Shown: positions 26,255 through 34,739 of the stretch, piece by piece
Position numbering within the stretch: position 1 is the first letter of the stretch
Layout of the letters: every line of letters begins with the position of its first letter
Assembly: GCA_964580155.1 (NCBI GenBank)
Contig: CAZOJP010000010.1
Span: 1-48,167 of the forward strand
Length of the DNA: 48,167 nucleotides
Source: Intestinibacillus sp964580155
GTDB lineage: Bacteria > Bacillota > Clostridia > Oscillospirales > Butyricicoccaceae
Direction: 5' to 3'
Notes under the pieces: model-generated
Seen by the model: the letters and a program-made list of their open reading frames with translations, nothing else
Databases searched by the model: none
What the model was told of the DNA's origin: nothing
Translations under genes and position numbers: made by a program

Positions 26255-26288
26255 GTGCGGGAGAGGATGTTTTCGTCCTCCCCCGCAC
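26255..26288 (-). terminator. Terminator after spoIVB
   Basis: GTGCGGGGGAGGA and TCCTCTCCCGCAC form a long GC-rich hairpin on the minus strand 40 bases after the spoIVB stop, followed by TATTTTG. Confidence 0.75.
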
Positions 26289-26328
26289 AAGCTTTTCTAT
26301 TTCCCGGGTATACTAGGATCAGAACCTT

Positions 26329-27360
26329 TTACTTTTCCATTTCTTCGAACATGCGCTCAATGAAAATCGCATATCCCCGCGTCGGATCGTTTACAAGCAC
26401 GTGCGTCACCGCGCCGATGAGCTTTCCGTCCTGCAGCACAGGGCTGCCCGACATCCCCTGCACGATGCCGCCTGTTTTTTGAAGGAGCGTCGGATCCGTC
26501 ACATGCAGCAGCATGCACCACCCCAACTCGTCGTCCTCGTCATACAGCTTTGTGACCTCTACCTCATAGGATTGCACTTTTTTGCCCTCGACGTTGCTTA
26601 AAATCTGCGCTGCGCCGGTGTGGATTTCACCGGATTGCGCCACCGGCACGCACGCGAGCTTGGCATAGTAGGTGTCGTCCTCCAGCACACCGAAGATGCC
26701 CGAGGTCGTATTTTTTTCCACCGTTCCCATGTCATGCTGCAAATTGAACGCGCCGTGCAGCTCCCCCGGATCGCCCGATTGTCCCCGCTTGACCTCGGTC
26801 ACCTCGGCCTCGGTCACCGCGCCCTTGGACATGGGCAGCAGCGCACCGGTCTCGGTGTCGCAAATGCCGTGGCCGAGCGAGCCATAGGCTCCGGTTGCCG
26901 GATCCACATAGGTGATCGTGCCGATGCCCGCCATGCTGTCACGCACCATTACGCCGATGCGGTATGCGCCCGACATATCCGCAACCGGTGTGACGGAAAT
27001 ATTCTTCTGCATACTGTCCCGCCGCAGGGTCAGCTGCACGGCTTTGCCGTCCGCTCCGGTGACCGCCTTTTGCAAATCCTCGTTGGATTGGATTTTTTTG
27101 TCGTCTGCGGTTAAAATCATGTCTCCCTCACGCAGACCCGCCTGTTTCGCCGGATAGACCATGCCCACCGATGTCTGCACGCCGCTCAAGCGCACCACCA
27201 TAACGCCGTCCGCCGTCAGCCGAATACCCGCCGCCCTGCCGACCGGCACCACCGATTCCGGCGCCGCACGCGCCAGCATGCCTGTCGGCAGGAAGAACGC
27301 GACCGCCAGCAGCGCCGCTGCGATGCGCTTGGAGCGCGCCGTTTTCCATTGACTTCTCAA
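26329..27360 (-). CDS. spoIVB: Stage IV sporulation serine protease SpoIVB
   Basis: SpoIVB is made in the forespore, crosses the inner forespore membrane and signals the mother cell to process pro-SigK. The S55 features are an N-terminal export helix (IAAALLAVAFFLP), a PDZ domain (about 60-140), the catalytic His in GSLGHGICD, the Ser in QGMSGSPVLQDG and the Asp region VLVNDPTRGY. The start is set at TTG 27358-27360 behind GGGAGGTGA, giving 343 residues; the open frame reaches 27561 but that part overlaps the divergent promoter. spo0A, its common neighbour, is not next to it. Its target pathway gene sigK is 8 kb away in this window. Confidence 0.93.
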   Translation of the reverse strand: MRSQWKTARSKRIAAALLAVAFFLPTGMLARAAPESVVPVGRAAGIRLTADGVMVVRLSGVQTSVGMVYPAKQAGLREGDMILTADDKKIQSNEDLQKAVTGADGKAVQLTLRRDSMQKNISVTPVADMSGAYRIGVMVRDSMAGIGTITYVDPATGAYGSLGHGICDTETGALLPMSKGAVTEAEVTEVKRGQSGDPGELHGAFNLQHDMGTVEKNTTSGIFGVLEDDTYYAKLACVPVAQSGEIHTGAAQILSNVEGKKVQSYEVEVTKLYDEDDELGWCMLLHVTDPTLLQKTGGIVQGMSGSPVLQDGKLIGAVTHVLVNDPTRGYAIFIERMFEEMEK

Positions 27361-27464
27361 ATCTGTCTCACCTCCCGTTTTTACTATTCCACGGCATGCG
27401 TAAACTATCGCAGAGAACGTTTGGTGAGTCCGGCGAAGATTTGGGCGATTTCTCAAAACAGCCT

Positions 27465-27503
27465 TGCACAGCCCTTGTGCAGCCGCGCTCCTATGTGTAT
27501 ACT
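27465..27503 (+). promoter_or_regulatory. Promoter with overlapping inverted repeat, SLOG-like gene
   Basis: TTGTGC (27475-27480) and TATACT (27498-27503) are 17 bases apart. The -35 is covered by the inverted repeat TGCACA-GCCCT-TGTGCA (27465-27481), a possible repressor site. Confidence 0.55.
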
Positions 27504-27547
27504 GAATATAGAAAATTTTGTTTTGCATGGAAATGGGGTTTCGGCAT

Positions 27548-27937
27548 ATGCATGTTGCCATTGTAGGCTCGCGCGACCTGACCGATCATTTTTACGATAT
27601 GCTCTGCACGCATGTCCCGATCGGCGCAAGCGAAATTCGATCCGGCGGCGCAGACGGTGCGGACGCGCTGGCGGCACGCTATGCGCGCGAAAACGGCATC
27701 CGACTGACCGTGATCAAGCCGGATTATGCGCGATATGGGCGGCGCGCACCGCTCGAGCGCTCGGAGCGCATCATCAAGGGCGCGGATTATGTCCTTGCGC
27801 TGTGGGATGGGCGCTCCCGCGGCACAGCATACACCATCAAAGCCTGTCTGGACCGCAACATCCCCGTGCGCGTGCTGCTCTGCCGCGCGGAAGAAATTCC
27901 CTCACCCTCCCTGCAAAATCCCACATTGTCTGAGTAG
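27548..27937 (+). CDS. SLOG/DUF2493-like nucleotide-binding protein
   Basis: The 129-residue protein starts MHVAIVGSRDLTD and has the Rossmann-like features of the YspA/DUF2493 branch of the SLOG superfamily: a glycine-rich SGGADGADALAARYA loop after the second strand and ERSERIIKGADYVLALWDGRSRGTAYTI, whose core is LALWDGRSRGT, binding a nucleotide or nucleotide sugar. Upstream in-frame ATG 27530 and TTG 27518 are possible starts; none has a strong ribosome site. Some SLOG proteins sense or process nucleotide signals. Partner and ligand are unknown; it stands alone. Confidence 0.75.
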   Translation: MHVAIVGSRDLTDHFYDMLCTHVPIGASEIRSGGADGADALAARYARENGIRLTVIKPDYARYGRRAPLERSERIIKGADYVLALWDGRSRGTAYTIKACLDRNIPVRVLLCRAEEIPSPSLQNPTLSE

Positions 27938-27976
27938 CTTGCGCATTTTCTTTGCATCACATACGGATTTTTAAAA

Positions 27977-28017
27977 CAAAAAAAACGTGGAAACAATGTT
28001 GTTTCCACGTTTTTTGT
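27977..28017. terminator. Bidirectional terminator, SLOG gene/dapB
   Basis: AAAAAACGTGGAAAC and GTTTCCACGTTTTTT pair perfectly around AATGTT between convergent genes. Confidence 0.9.
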
Positions 28018-28019
28018 CT

Positions 28020-28781
28020 TTATATTGCCGCAACGACGTGCTTCATGTTATAGAGTCCGGGACGCTTGACATCCGCAAGGAACACCGCCGCATTGACCGC
28101 ACCGACCGCGAACACCTCGCGCGACTGTGCGATATGCGTCAGCTCGATGACCTCGTCGCGTCCGCAGAACATGACCGTGTGCTCCCCGACGATCGTGCCG
28201 CCGCGCACCGCGGAAATGCCGATTTCGTGCGCGGCACGCTCCTCACGGCGCTCGTGGCGGTCGTATACATAGGTCGCATCATAGGGCAGCGCTGCCGCAA
28301 CCGCATCCGCGAGCATGAGCGCCGTACCCGAGGGTGCGTCGAGTTTTTTGTTATGGTGCTTTTCGACAATCTCCACGTCGTAGCCGTCTCCGAGCACGCG
28401 CGCGCAGCGCTGGAGCAGCTCGAGTATCAGGTTGATGCCGAGCGACATATTCCCCGAGCGGAACACCGGAATGTGCGCCGAGGCATTGTGGATGCGCGCA
28501 AGCTGCTCCTCGCTGTGACCGGTCGTGCAGATGACGACCGGTGTTTTGGTCTCCACGCAGTGGCGCAGCAGCGTATCGGTCACCGAAACATTGGAAAAGT
28601 CGATGATGACATCGCAGGTGCCCTTAAACTCGAACGGATCGGCATAAACCGGAAAATCCGCCAGCTTTTGTGCGTGGATATCAAAGCCCGCAACGATTTT
28701 CAGGTTGTCTTTCTTCGCGCAAATATCGGTAATCACCCGACCCATACGGCCATTGCAGCCGGAAAGCGCAATTTTCAGCAT
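28020..28781 (-). CDS. dapB: 4-hydroxy-tetrahydrodipicolinate reductase
   Basis: DapB makes tetrahydrodipicolinate with NAD(P)H. The 253-residue protein has LSGCNGRMGRVI as the nucleotide loop and the signature EKHHNKKLDAPSGTAL (about 120-135) with the catalytic His pair and Lys. It is last in asd-dapA-dapB, 31 bp after dapA. The pathway feeds lysine, wall meso-DAP and spore dipicolinate. Confidence 0.97.
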   Translation of the reverse strand: MLKIALSGCNGRMGRVITDICAKKDNLKIVAGFDIHAQKLADFPVYADPFEFKGTCDVIIDFSNVSVTDTLLRHCVETKTPVVICTTGHSEEQLARIHNASAHIPVFRSGNMSLGINLILELLQRCARVLGDGYDVEIVEKHHNKKLDAPSGTALMLADAVAAALPYDATYVYDRHERREERAAHEIGISAVRGGTIVGEHTVMFCGRDEVIELTHIAQSREVFAVGAVNAAVFLADVKRPGLYNMKHVVAAI

Positions 28782-28812
28782 TTTTTAAACTCCTTTGCAG
28801 GGGGGGACAACG

Positions 28813-29706
28813 TTATCTTTCTACCTTGCAGCCCGCCGCGTCCAGCTCGCGCTTCAGCGTTTCAAAATGCTCCTCGCCCAAGCGTACCAGCGGCATGCGC
28901 AGATCACCGACCTGCCAGCCGATGTATTCCATCGCCGCCTTCACCGGAATCGGGTTGACTTCGGTGAACAGCGCGTTGATCAGCGGCATGTAGGCAAGCT
29001 GCATCTTGGATGCCGCCGCAAAATCTCCGCGCAGGCAGGCCGCGGTCATCTCGTGCGTTGCAGCCGGCGCAACGTTCGACAGCACGGAAATCACACCCTT
29101 GCCGCCCAGCGACATCAGCGGCACGATCTGGTCATCGTTTCCCGACCAGACATTGAGCTCATCGCCGCACAGGTGCATGGTTTCCGCGATGGTCGTGAAA
29201 TTGCCGGACGCCTCTTTGACGCCGTTGATGTTGGGGTGCTTTGACAGCTCGTGCAGCGTTTCGGGGGCGAAGGACATGCCGGTGCGCGACGGCACTTCGT
29301 ACAGAATGATCGGCAGGCCGCAGTCCGCGATGGCGGTAAAGTGCGCAATCAGGCCGCGCTGCGTTGTCTTGTTGTAATACGGGGTGACCGACAGGCCGGC
29401 ATCCGCACCGCAGGATAGCGCGAACTTCGTCAGGTCAATCGCATAATCGGTGTGGTTGGAGCCTGTGCCGGCAACGACCGGCACGCGGTGATTGATGTAC
29501 TCGCAGCCGAACGCAATTGCGGCGCGATGTTCCTCGTCGGTCAGCGCGCTGCCCTCACCCGTCGTGCCGACGATTGTGATGCAGTCCGTGCCCTGCTCGA
29601 TCTGGTAATCGATCATCTTCTTGAATTCTTCATAATGAATCTCACCGGTTGAGGTGAACGGCGTGACAATGGCAACCGAAGCGCCGGTAAATATGGGCTT
29701 TTTCAT
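28813..29706 (-). CDS. dapA: 4-hydroxy-tetrahydrodipicolinate synthase
   Basis: DapA condenses pyruvate with aspartate semialdehyde. The 297-residue aldolase has TTGEGSAL (phosphate-site-like Thr-Thr), the catalytic Tyr in YEVPSRTGM and the Schiff-base Lys in NGVKEASGN. AAGGAGG precedes the ATG. Second gene of the lysine-riboswitch operon. Confidence 0.97.
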   Translation of the reverse strand: MKKPIFTGASVAIVTPFTSTGEIHYEEFKKMIDYQIEQGTDCITIVGTTGEGSALTDEEHRAAIAFGCEYINHRVPVVAGTGSNHTDYAIDLTKFALSCGADAGLSVTPYYNKTTQRGLIAHFTAIADCGLPIILYEVPSRTGMSFAPETLHELSKHPNINGVKEASGNFTTIAETMHLCGDELNVWSGNDDQIVPLMSLGGKGVISVLSNVAPAATHEMTAACLRGDFAAASKMQLAYMPLINALFTEVNPIPVKAAMEYIGWQVGDLRMPLVRLGEEHFETLKRELDAAGCKVER

Positions 29707-29760
29707 AAAAATGAGCCTCCTTGGAGTCCATGCACAATAAAATTTGGAAGTGAATGCGGT

Positions 29761-30849
29761 TTAGCGAACCGGCTCGATATAGCCTTCGGCGCACAGCAGT
29801 TCCGCCATCAGCACCGCGCCGCCCGCCGCGCCGCGCAGGGTATTGTGAGACAGGCTGACAAATTTGTAGTCATAGACCGAATCCTCGCGCAGACGGCCGA
29901 TGGACACGCCCATGCCGCCCTCAAGGTCGCGGTCCAGTCTGGTCTGCGGGCGGTTATCCTCTTCAAAGTAGGTCAGGAAATGCGCGGGCGCAGAGGGCAG
30001 CTTGAGCTCCTGCGCGCGGCCTGCATAGTTCGTCCAGCGCTCGAGCATCTGCTCGCGGGTGGGCTTCTTCGCGAACTTGACAAAGGCTGCCGCCATGTGG
30101 CCGTCGCTCGCCGCGACGCGCAGGCACTGCGCGGTGATCTTCGGCGCGGTTGCGTCCTCGATATGATCGCCCGCGACACGGCCCCAGACCTTCATCGGCT
30201 CCTTTTCGCTCTTCTCTTCCTCGCCGCCGATGAAGGGAATGACGTTGTCGACCATTTCGGGCCAGGACTCAAAGGTTTTGCCCGCGCCGGAAATCGCCTG
30301 ATAGGTGCAGACAGCGACCTCGGTCGGCTCAAAGTCGAGCAGCGCGCTGAGCGCGGGGACATAGCTCTGAATCGAACAGTTGGACTTGACGGCAATGAAG
30401 CCGCGCTTCGTGCCCAGACGCTGCTTCTGCGCCGGAATGATCTTCGCGTGGTCGGCGTTGATTTCCGGGATGATCATGGGCACGTCGGGTGTGAAGCGGT
30501 GCGCGGAGTTATTGGAAATCACCGGGCATTCCAGCTTTGCATAGCGTTCCTCGAGCGCACGAATTTCATCCTTCTTCATATCAACCGCACAAAAGGTGAA
30601 ATCGACCATGCCCGCGAGTTTTTCCGCGTCCGCGGCGGCATCAAGCATGACCATGCTCTTGAGCTTCTCCGGCATGGGAACGGTCATTTTCCAGCGGCCC
30701 TCACAAGCCTCAGCGTACGTTTTGCCCGCATTGCGGCCGGAAGCCGCGAGCGCGACGACCTGAAACCACGGGTGATTTTCCAGCAGCGTTGCAAACCGCT
30801 GTCCGACCATGCCGGTTGCGCCGACGATGCCTACCTTGTACTGTTTCAT
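29761..30849 (-). CDS. asd: Aspartate-semialdehyde dehydrogenase, archaeal/fungal-type
   Basis: Asd reduces aspartyl phosphate to the semialdehyde, the branch-point for lysine, threonine and methionine. The 362-residue protein shows VGATGMVGQRFATLLENHPWF, of which GATGMVGQRF binds NADPH, the catalytic Cys in VKSNCSIQSY, and NVIPFIGGEEEKSEKEP, a stretch found in the longer archaeal/fungal class also used by many Clostridia. It heads the operon under the L box. Confidence 0.95.
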   Translation of the reverse strand: MKQYKVGIVGATGMVGQRFATLLENHPWFQVVALAASGRNAGKTYAEACEGRWKMTVPMPEKLKSMVMLDAAADAEKLAGMVDFTFCAVDMKKDEIRALEERYAKLECPVISNNSAHRFTPDVPMIIPEINADHAKIIPAQKQRLGTKRGFIAVKSNCSIQSYVPALSALLDFEPTEVAVCTYQAISGAGKTFESWPEMVDNVIPFIGGEEEKSEKEPMKVWGRVAGDHIEDATAPKITAQCLRVAASDGHMAAAFVKFAKKPTREQMLERWTNYAGRAQELKLPSAPAHFLTYFEEDNRPQTRLDRDLEGGMGVSIGRLREDSVYDYKFVSLSHNTLRGAAGGAVLMAELLCAEGYIEPVR

Positions 30850-30952
30850 TTCACGATGTCCTCCTCATGTGATACGGAATAGATAGAACGCAGCAAATGA
30901 CGCGCAAAAAATGCCGTCAGGACCGGGTCCGCCGCTTGCAGGTATTCCCTGC

Positions 30953-30983
30953 AAATAAAAATACCGGTTGAAAAACCGGCATG
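30953..30983 (-). terminator. Expression-platform terminator of lysine riboswitch
   Basis: ATGCCGGTT-TTTC-AACCGGTAT followed by TTTTTAT on the minus strand, about 40 bases after the aptamer and 100 before asd. Confidence 0.9.
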
Positions 30984-31021
30984 AACTATACTATAATAGG
31001 AAAAGAGCATACGCTCCCCTC

Positions 31022-31206
31022 GCATTATGGTGATAGCGCTCCACCGCGTTCTTCGGTGACAGACGATGGGATCTTCTCCGAACCGTCCAGCCCAGCCCCC
31101 GCGCACCGCTGCGGCTGCCTTCGGCGGAATACCCCTTTCTCATCCGGTCGTTGGGGGTGCTCCCTCACAGATGATACTCATGAAAACCGCGCCTCTATCT
31201 ATATAT
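31022..31206 (-). ncRNA. Lysine riboswitch (L box)
   Basis: Read on the minus strand, the RNA shows the aptamer's conserved blocks in order: GATAGAGGCGCGG, ATGAGTATC, GTGAGGGAGC, AAAGGGG, CCGCCGAAGGC, GCTGGGCTGG, GTCTGTCACCGAAG and GGTGGAGCGCTATCACC, closing the P1 stem. The downstream terminator and the asd-dapA-dapB operon fit lysine repression by premature termination. The 423 bp between asd and the SpoIID gene hold only this leader, its promoter and its terminator. Confidence 0.95.
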
Positions 31207-31224
31207 GGCTGTGATATATTCATC

Positions 31225-31253
31225 ATTTTAGAGGATAGGTCGTTATTTGTCAA
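31225..31253 (-). promoter_or_regulatory. Promoter for lysine riboswitch/asd operon
   Basis: TTGACA (31248-31253) and TAAAAT (31225-31230), spacer 17, on the minus strand; start near 31218, just ahead of the aptamer. Confidence 0.8.
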
Positions 31254-31272
31254 TAGAAAGACAGGGAGAAAC

Positions 31273-32814
31273 ATGAAGAAACGTATTTTAGGCATCCTGC
31301 TTGCGTCCTGCGTCGCATTTGCCGCGCTCAAGATGCCCGCATCCGCCTCGATTTCCGATGATATCGTGCGTGTCGGGCTATACTACGGATCGACCGCGCT
31401 CGCCGCGCCCCAGCTGCAAAATTTCCAGGGCAGCGGCTATCAGGCGGGCTACTACGACGGCGGAGAGGCCTTCCACAGCCTCTACCCGATCAGCGACACC
31501 AAGGTCGTCATCCTGCGCGACGATAACTACGACCGCGCCGCAAACGGCACCTATGCGCCCTCCTCCGGCGCGACCGCGACGGTCGGCGCGTACCATGTGC
31601 AGCTCCCCGCGACCTACGCGACCGCGGCGCAGGCACAGACCGCGGCGCAAAGCGCGGGCGGCTTTGCCGCCTATGTAGACGATGTATACCGCGTGCGCAC
31701 CGGCAGCTATGCCACGCTGCTTGCGGCGCAGACCGCGGGCGCGCCCCTCGGCGGCACGCCGGTCGGCGGCTCCGCCACCTGCACCACGGTGATTGAAACC
31801 GAAAGCGGCAGCATCCTCTTTGAGTATGACGGCACGCAGGATTTTGCCCTGGCGCCGCAGGGCAGCAGCCCCGTAACCTGGTGCAAGGGCTACAAATACT
31901 ACGGAAATTTTGCCTATCCGCGCGCGGCGAACGGCAATCTCTCCGTTATAAACTATGTGCGCACCGAGGATTATGTGAAGGGCGTCCTCCCCTATGAGAT
32001 GAGCGCAAGCTGGAACGTCGAAGCGCTCAAGGCGCAGGCGGTCTGTACGCGTTCCTACGCGATGAGCGAAACCAAGCACAGGGCGGACGGCTTTGACCTG
32101 TGCGCGACCACGCACTGTCAGGTGTATCAGGGGATGAACCTCGCGACCGCAAACTCGGATGCCGCTGTAGACGGCACAAAGGGCGTCTATGCGGCCGTAA
32201 ACGGCAAGCCCATTCAGCTCTTCTACTTCTCCTCCGATGGCGGCGCGACAGAGGATGCCGCGAACGTCTGGGGCGGCGAACACAGCTACTTAACCGGCAA
32301 GCTCGATCCCTACGAGACCGCCGCGGTGCCCGAAAGCCAAGCGGTCTGGTCGGTCACGCTGACCGCGGCACAGGTGCAGGCCAAAATTCGGGCGATTGAT
32401 TCGTCCTTCGGCACGCTCTCCAATCTCGCCGTCACCCAGAACACCGCGGTCGGCAACGTGCTTGAGCTCACCGCAACCGACACCGCCGGAAAAAAAGTGA
32501 CAATCTCCAAGGCAGCGTGCCGCTCGACCTTTTCGCTCAACAGCCAGCGCTACACCATCACGGCAAGCGGCAGCAGCTCTTCATCGGATGCCCCCACCTC
32601 CATCGGCGCGGGCATCCTGTCGGGCTTTCAGCGGGCAATGAACGGCTCCGGCGATACGCAGGCGACCGCCGCGACAAGCTACACCTTCAGCGGCACCGGC
32701 TGGGGGCACCATGTCGGCATGAGCCAATACGGCGCGAAAGCCATGGCGGAACAGGGCAAAAGCTATGAGGATATCATGCATTTTTACTTTACCGACATCA
32801 CCCTCGTAAATTAA
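31273..32814 (+). CDS. SpoIID/LytB-domain protein with SPOR-like repeat region
   Basis: The 513-residue exported protein (signal KKRILGILLASCVAFAAL) has a central region like SPOR or amidase-enhancer repeats (VGAYHVQLPA...VYRVRTGSYATLLAAQ, about 95-160) and a C-terminal SpoIID/LytB domain: VINYVRTEDYVKGVLPYEMS, AQAVCTRSYAM, YFSSDGGATEDA and GTGWGHHVGMSQYGAKAMA. SpoIID is a lytic transglycosylase used in engulfment, but this protein is longer and in another context than classical SpoIID, so it may be a paralogue for other wall work. ATG 31273 has GGGAG upstream. Confidence 0.85.
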   Translation: MKKRILGILLASCVAFAALKMPASASISDDIVRVGLYYGSTALAAPQLQNFQGSGYQAGYYDGGEAFHSLYPISDTKVVILRDDNYDRAANGTYAPSSGATATVGAYHVQLPATYATAAQAQTAAQSAGGFAAYVDDVYRVRTGSYATLLAAQTAGAPLGGTPVGGSATCTTVIETESGSILFEYDGTQDFALAPQGSSPVTWCKGYKYYGNFAYPRAANGNLSVINYVRTEDYVKGVLPYEMSASWNVEALKAQAVCTRSYAMSETKHRADGFDLCATTHCQVYQGMNLATANSDAAVDGTKGVYAAVNGKPIQLFYFSSDGGATEDAANVWGGEHSYLTGKLDPYETAAVPESQAVWSVTLTAAQVQAKIRAIDSSFGTLSNLAVTQNTAVGNVLELTATDTAGKKVTISKAACRSTFSLNSQRYTITASGSSSSSDAPTSIGAGILSGFQRAMNGSGDTQATAATSYTFSGTGWGHHVGMSQYGAKAMAEQGKSYEDIMHFYFTDITLVN

Positions 32815-32834
32815 AACAAAGGACTGTTATAGAT

Positions 32835-33863
32835 TTGAAAACCAGTGATTTTAACTTCGATCTTCCCGAGCATCTGATTGCGCAGCATCCGCTTGCAAAG
32901 CGCGATGCCTCGCGCCTGCTCCTGCTAAACCGCGCGGACGGCAGCGTGCAGCACCGCCATTTCACCGATCTCCTCGACTATCTGCAGCCGGGCGACACGC
33001 TGGTGATGAACAATTCCCGCGTCATCCCCGCGCGCTTGATGGGCTCCGCCGAGGGGCGCACCACACCGATCGAGGTTGTGCTGCTGACGGACAAGGGCGA
33101 CGGGGTGTGGGAATGCCTGACCCGTCCGGGAAAGAAAACGCGTGAGGGTGTGCGGCTGTCCTTCGGTGACGGGCTGCTGACCGCGGAGGTCGAAGCGGTC
33201 GATTCAGAAAGCGGCAACCGCATGATCCGCTTCCACTACGAGGGTGTGTTCCTCGAGCTGCTGGAAAAGCTCGGCACGATGCCGCTTCCGCCCTATATCA
33301 AGGAAAAGCTGGAGGATCAGGAGCGTTATCAGACGGTCTACTCCAAAACCCCCGGCTCCGCCGCCGCGCCGACTGCCGGACTGCACTTCACCGAGGAGCT
33401 GCTCGCGCGCATCGCGGACAAGGGCGTAAACCTCGCTTATGTCACGCTGCACGTCGGCCTGGGCACGTTTCGCCCGGTCAAGGTCGAGGATGTCACCGCG
33501 CACAAAATGCATTCGGAATACTACATGATGGACGAAGCGACGGCGGCGCTCATCAACCGCACCAAGGAACAGGGACATCAGGTGTTCGCGGTCGGCACAA
33601 CCGCGTGCCGCACGCTCGAAACGATTGCAGACGATGCCGGCCGCGTGCGCGCGCAGTCCGGCTGGACCGATATTTTCATCTATCCGGGCTATCGCTTCAA
33701 GCTCATCGACCACCTGATCACCAACTTTCACCTGCCCGAATCCACCCTCATGATGCTGATTTCGGCATTTGCGTCGCGCGACATGATTTTGCACGCGTAT
33801 CAGCAGGCGATCGAGCAGGAATACCGCTTTTTCTCCTTTGGGGACAGCATGCTCATTTATTAA
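32835..33863 (+). CDS. queA: tRNA preQ1(34) S-adenosylmethionine ribosyltransferase-isomerase
   Basis: QueA moves the ribosyl part of SAM onto preQ1 in tRNA to give epoxyqueuosine. The 342-residue protein begins FNFDLPEHLIAQHPLAKRDASRLL, whose LPEHLIAQ is the family start, and contains MNNSRVIPARL, TAGLHFTEELL, LHVGLGTFRPVKVEDV and ITNFHLPESTL. The start is TTG 32835, with AAAGGA ten bases upstream. It follows the SpoIID gene by 20 bp and may share its transcript. No tgt or other que gene is next to it. Confidence 0.96.
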   Translation: MKTSDFNFDLPEHLIAQHPLAKRDASRLLLLNRADGSVQHRHFTDLLDYLQPGDTLVMNNSRVIPARLMGSAEGRTTPIEVVLLTDKGDGVWECLTRPGKKTREGVRLSFGDGLLTAEVEAVDSESGNRMIRFHYEGVFLELLEKLGTMPLPPYIKEKLEDQERYQTVYSKTPGSAAAPTAGLHFTEELLARIADKGVNLAYVTLHVGLGTFRPVKVEDVTAHKMHSEYYMMDEATAALINRTKEQGHQVFAVGTTACRTLETIADDAGRVRAQSGWTDIFIYPGYRFKLIDHLITNFHLPESTLMMLISAFASRDMILHAYQQAIEQEYRFFSFGDSMLIY

Positions 33864-33867
33864 CGAC

Positions 33868-33909
33868 AAAAAAAGCCTCGCCGCATGGTTTTGCGGCGAG
33901 GCTTTTTTG
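33868..33909. terminator. Bidirectional terminator, queA/sortase
   Basis: AAAAAGCCTCGCCGCA and TGCGGCGAGGCTTTTT pair perfectly around a TGGTTT loop. Confidence 0.95.
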
Positions 33910-33950
33910 ATTTTCTTGATGCTGCGGTGCGAGTACGTTGGATTTTTGAT

Positions 33951-34739
33951 TCAGTCGTCCGCCGCATACGCTTGGAGCACAAGGCGGTTCTGCTCCCCCG
34001 CGGTACAGGTGGATAGCGTGATATACGGTCGGGCGGTGTCCGGCAGGGCATCTGCGGAGAAGGAGGAGCGCCGCACCGCGCGGGACAGTTCGGCTTCCTG
34101 TGCGGCCACGCTGTCAAAGTTGCGCGTGTAGCACGCATCGGGCACCGTCACATCGTATACGGCAAACACCTGATATCGCCGCGTTTCCTGCGGCGTCAGC
34201 AGATAGATCGTTTGATGTGTTTGCGCATAATCCTGATCGCGATATTTTTTCAGCGCGCCGAACATGGATCGGTCCTTCATATTGTGCCCGTAGAGAATGG
34301 TATTGTGGTCGGAAAAATCATGTGCGTTGCGGTAGTCCATGAAAATGCTGCCGCCCACGCTGTGCGCGCCATTGTACGCGGTGGTGAGGTATCTCTGGTT
34401 GTCCTCCCCTTGCAAAACCGGATAGCTGATGGTGCTGTCCGCAATCCAAAGCCATGCGACCGCATCTGCGTTTGTTTGCTGCAGCGCGGCAAAGTCGACC
34501 TCGGGCGGTGAAGCGGGCGGCGCGACATCCGGCGCTTGCGAATCGGCCGCTTGTGCGGCAGACGGGGATGTCGGTGGGGTGAGAAACTCCTGCTGCGCCT
34601 GTCCGGAAAGTTGCGCCGCGCGCCGATAGCCGTAACCAATCTGCACGAGCTTTACCAGACAGAGGATCGCAATAAGCCCCAAAACGCCGATTAGGAGGCG
34701 ACGCGCGCGCGTAGACAGCGCACCTGTCTGCTTACGCAT
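33951..34739 (-). CDS. Class B sortase
   Basis: Sortases anchor surface proteins or build pili by transpeptidation. The 262-residue protein has one N-terminal membrane anchor (14-30), a Pro/Ala-rich linker (54-80) and the triad H152 (ILYGHNM), C245 (ITLSTCT) and R252. FMDYRNAHDFSDHNTILYGHNM, whose core is DYRN...SDHNTILYGHNM, marks class B. No LPXTG- or NPQTN-type substrate is next to it. The start overlaps the upstream unknown gene by 8 bp, so the two are coupled. Confidence 0.92.
   Translation of the reverse strand: MRKQTGALSTRARRLLIGVLGLIAILCLVKLVQIGYGYRRAAQLSGQAQQEFLTPPTSPSAAQAADSQAPDVAPPASPPEVDFAALQQTNADAVAWLWIADSTISYPVLQGEDNQRYLTTAYNGAHSVGGSIFMDYRNAHDFSDHNTILYGHNMKDRSMFGALKKYRDQDYAQTHQTIYLLTPQETRRYQVFAVYDVTVPDACYTRNFDSVAAQEAELSRAVRRSSFSADALPDTARPYITLSTCTAGEQNRLVLQAYAADD

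Noticed and set aside
27361..27440. Sigma-G-like promoter before spoIVB
   Set aside because: A GAATAGTA box resembles part of the -10, but no convincing -35 stands at the proper distance.
27361..27561. N-terminal extension of spoIVB
   Set aside because: It covers the promoter of the divergent gene, and TTG 27360 has GGGAGGTGA at the right distance.
30846..31106. Minus-strand 86-codon frame upstream of asd
   Set aside because: It lies inside the lysine riboswitch and its terminator.
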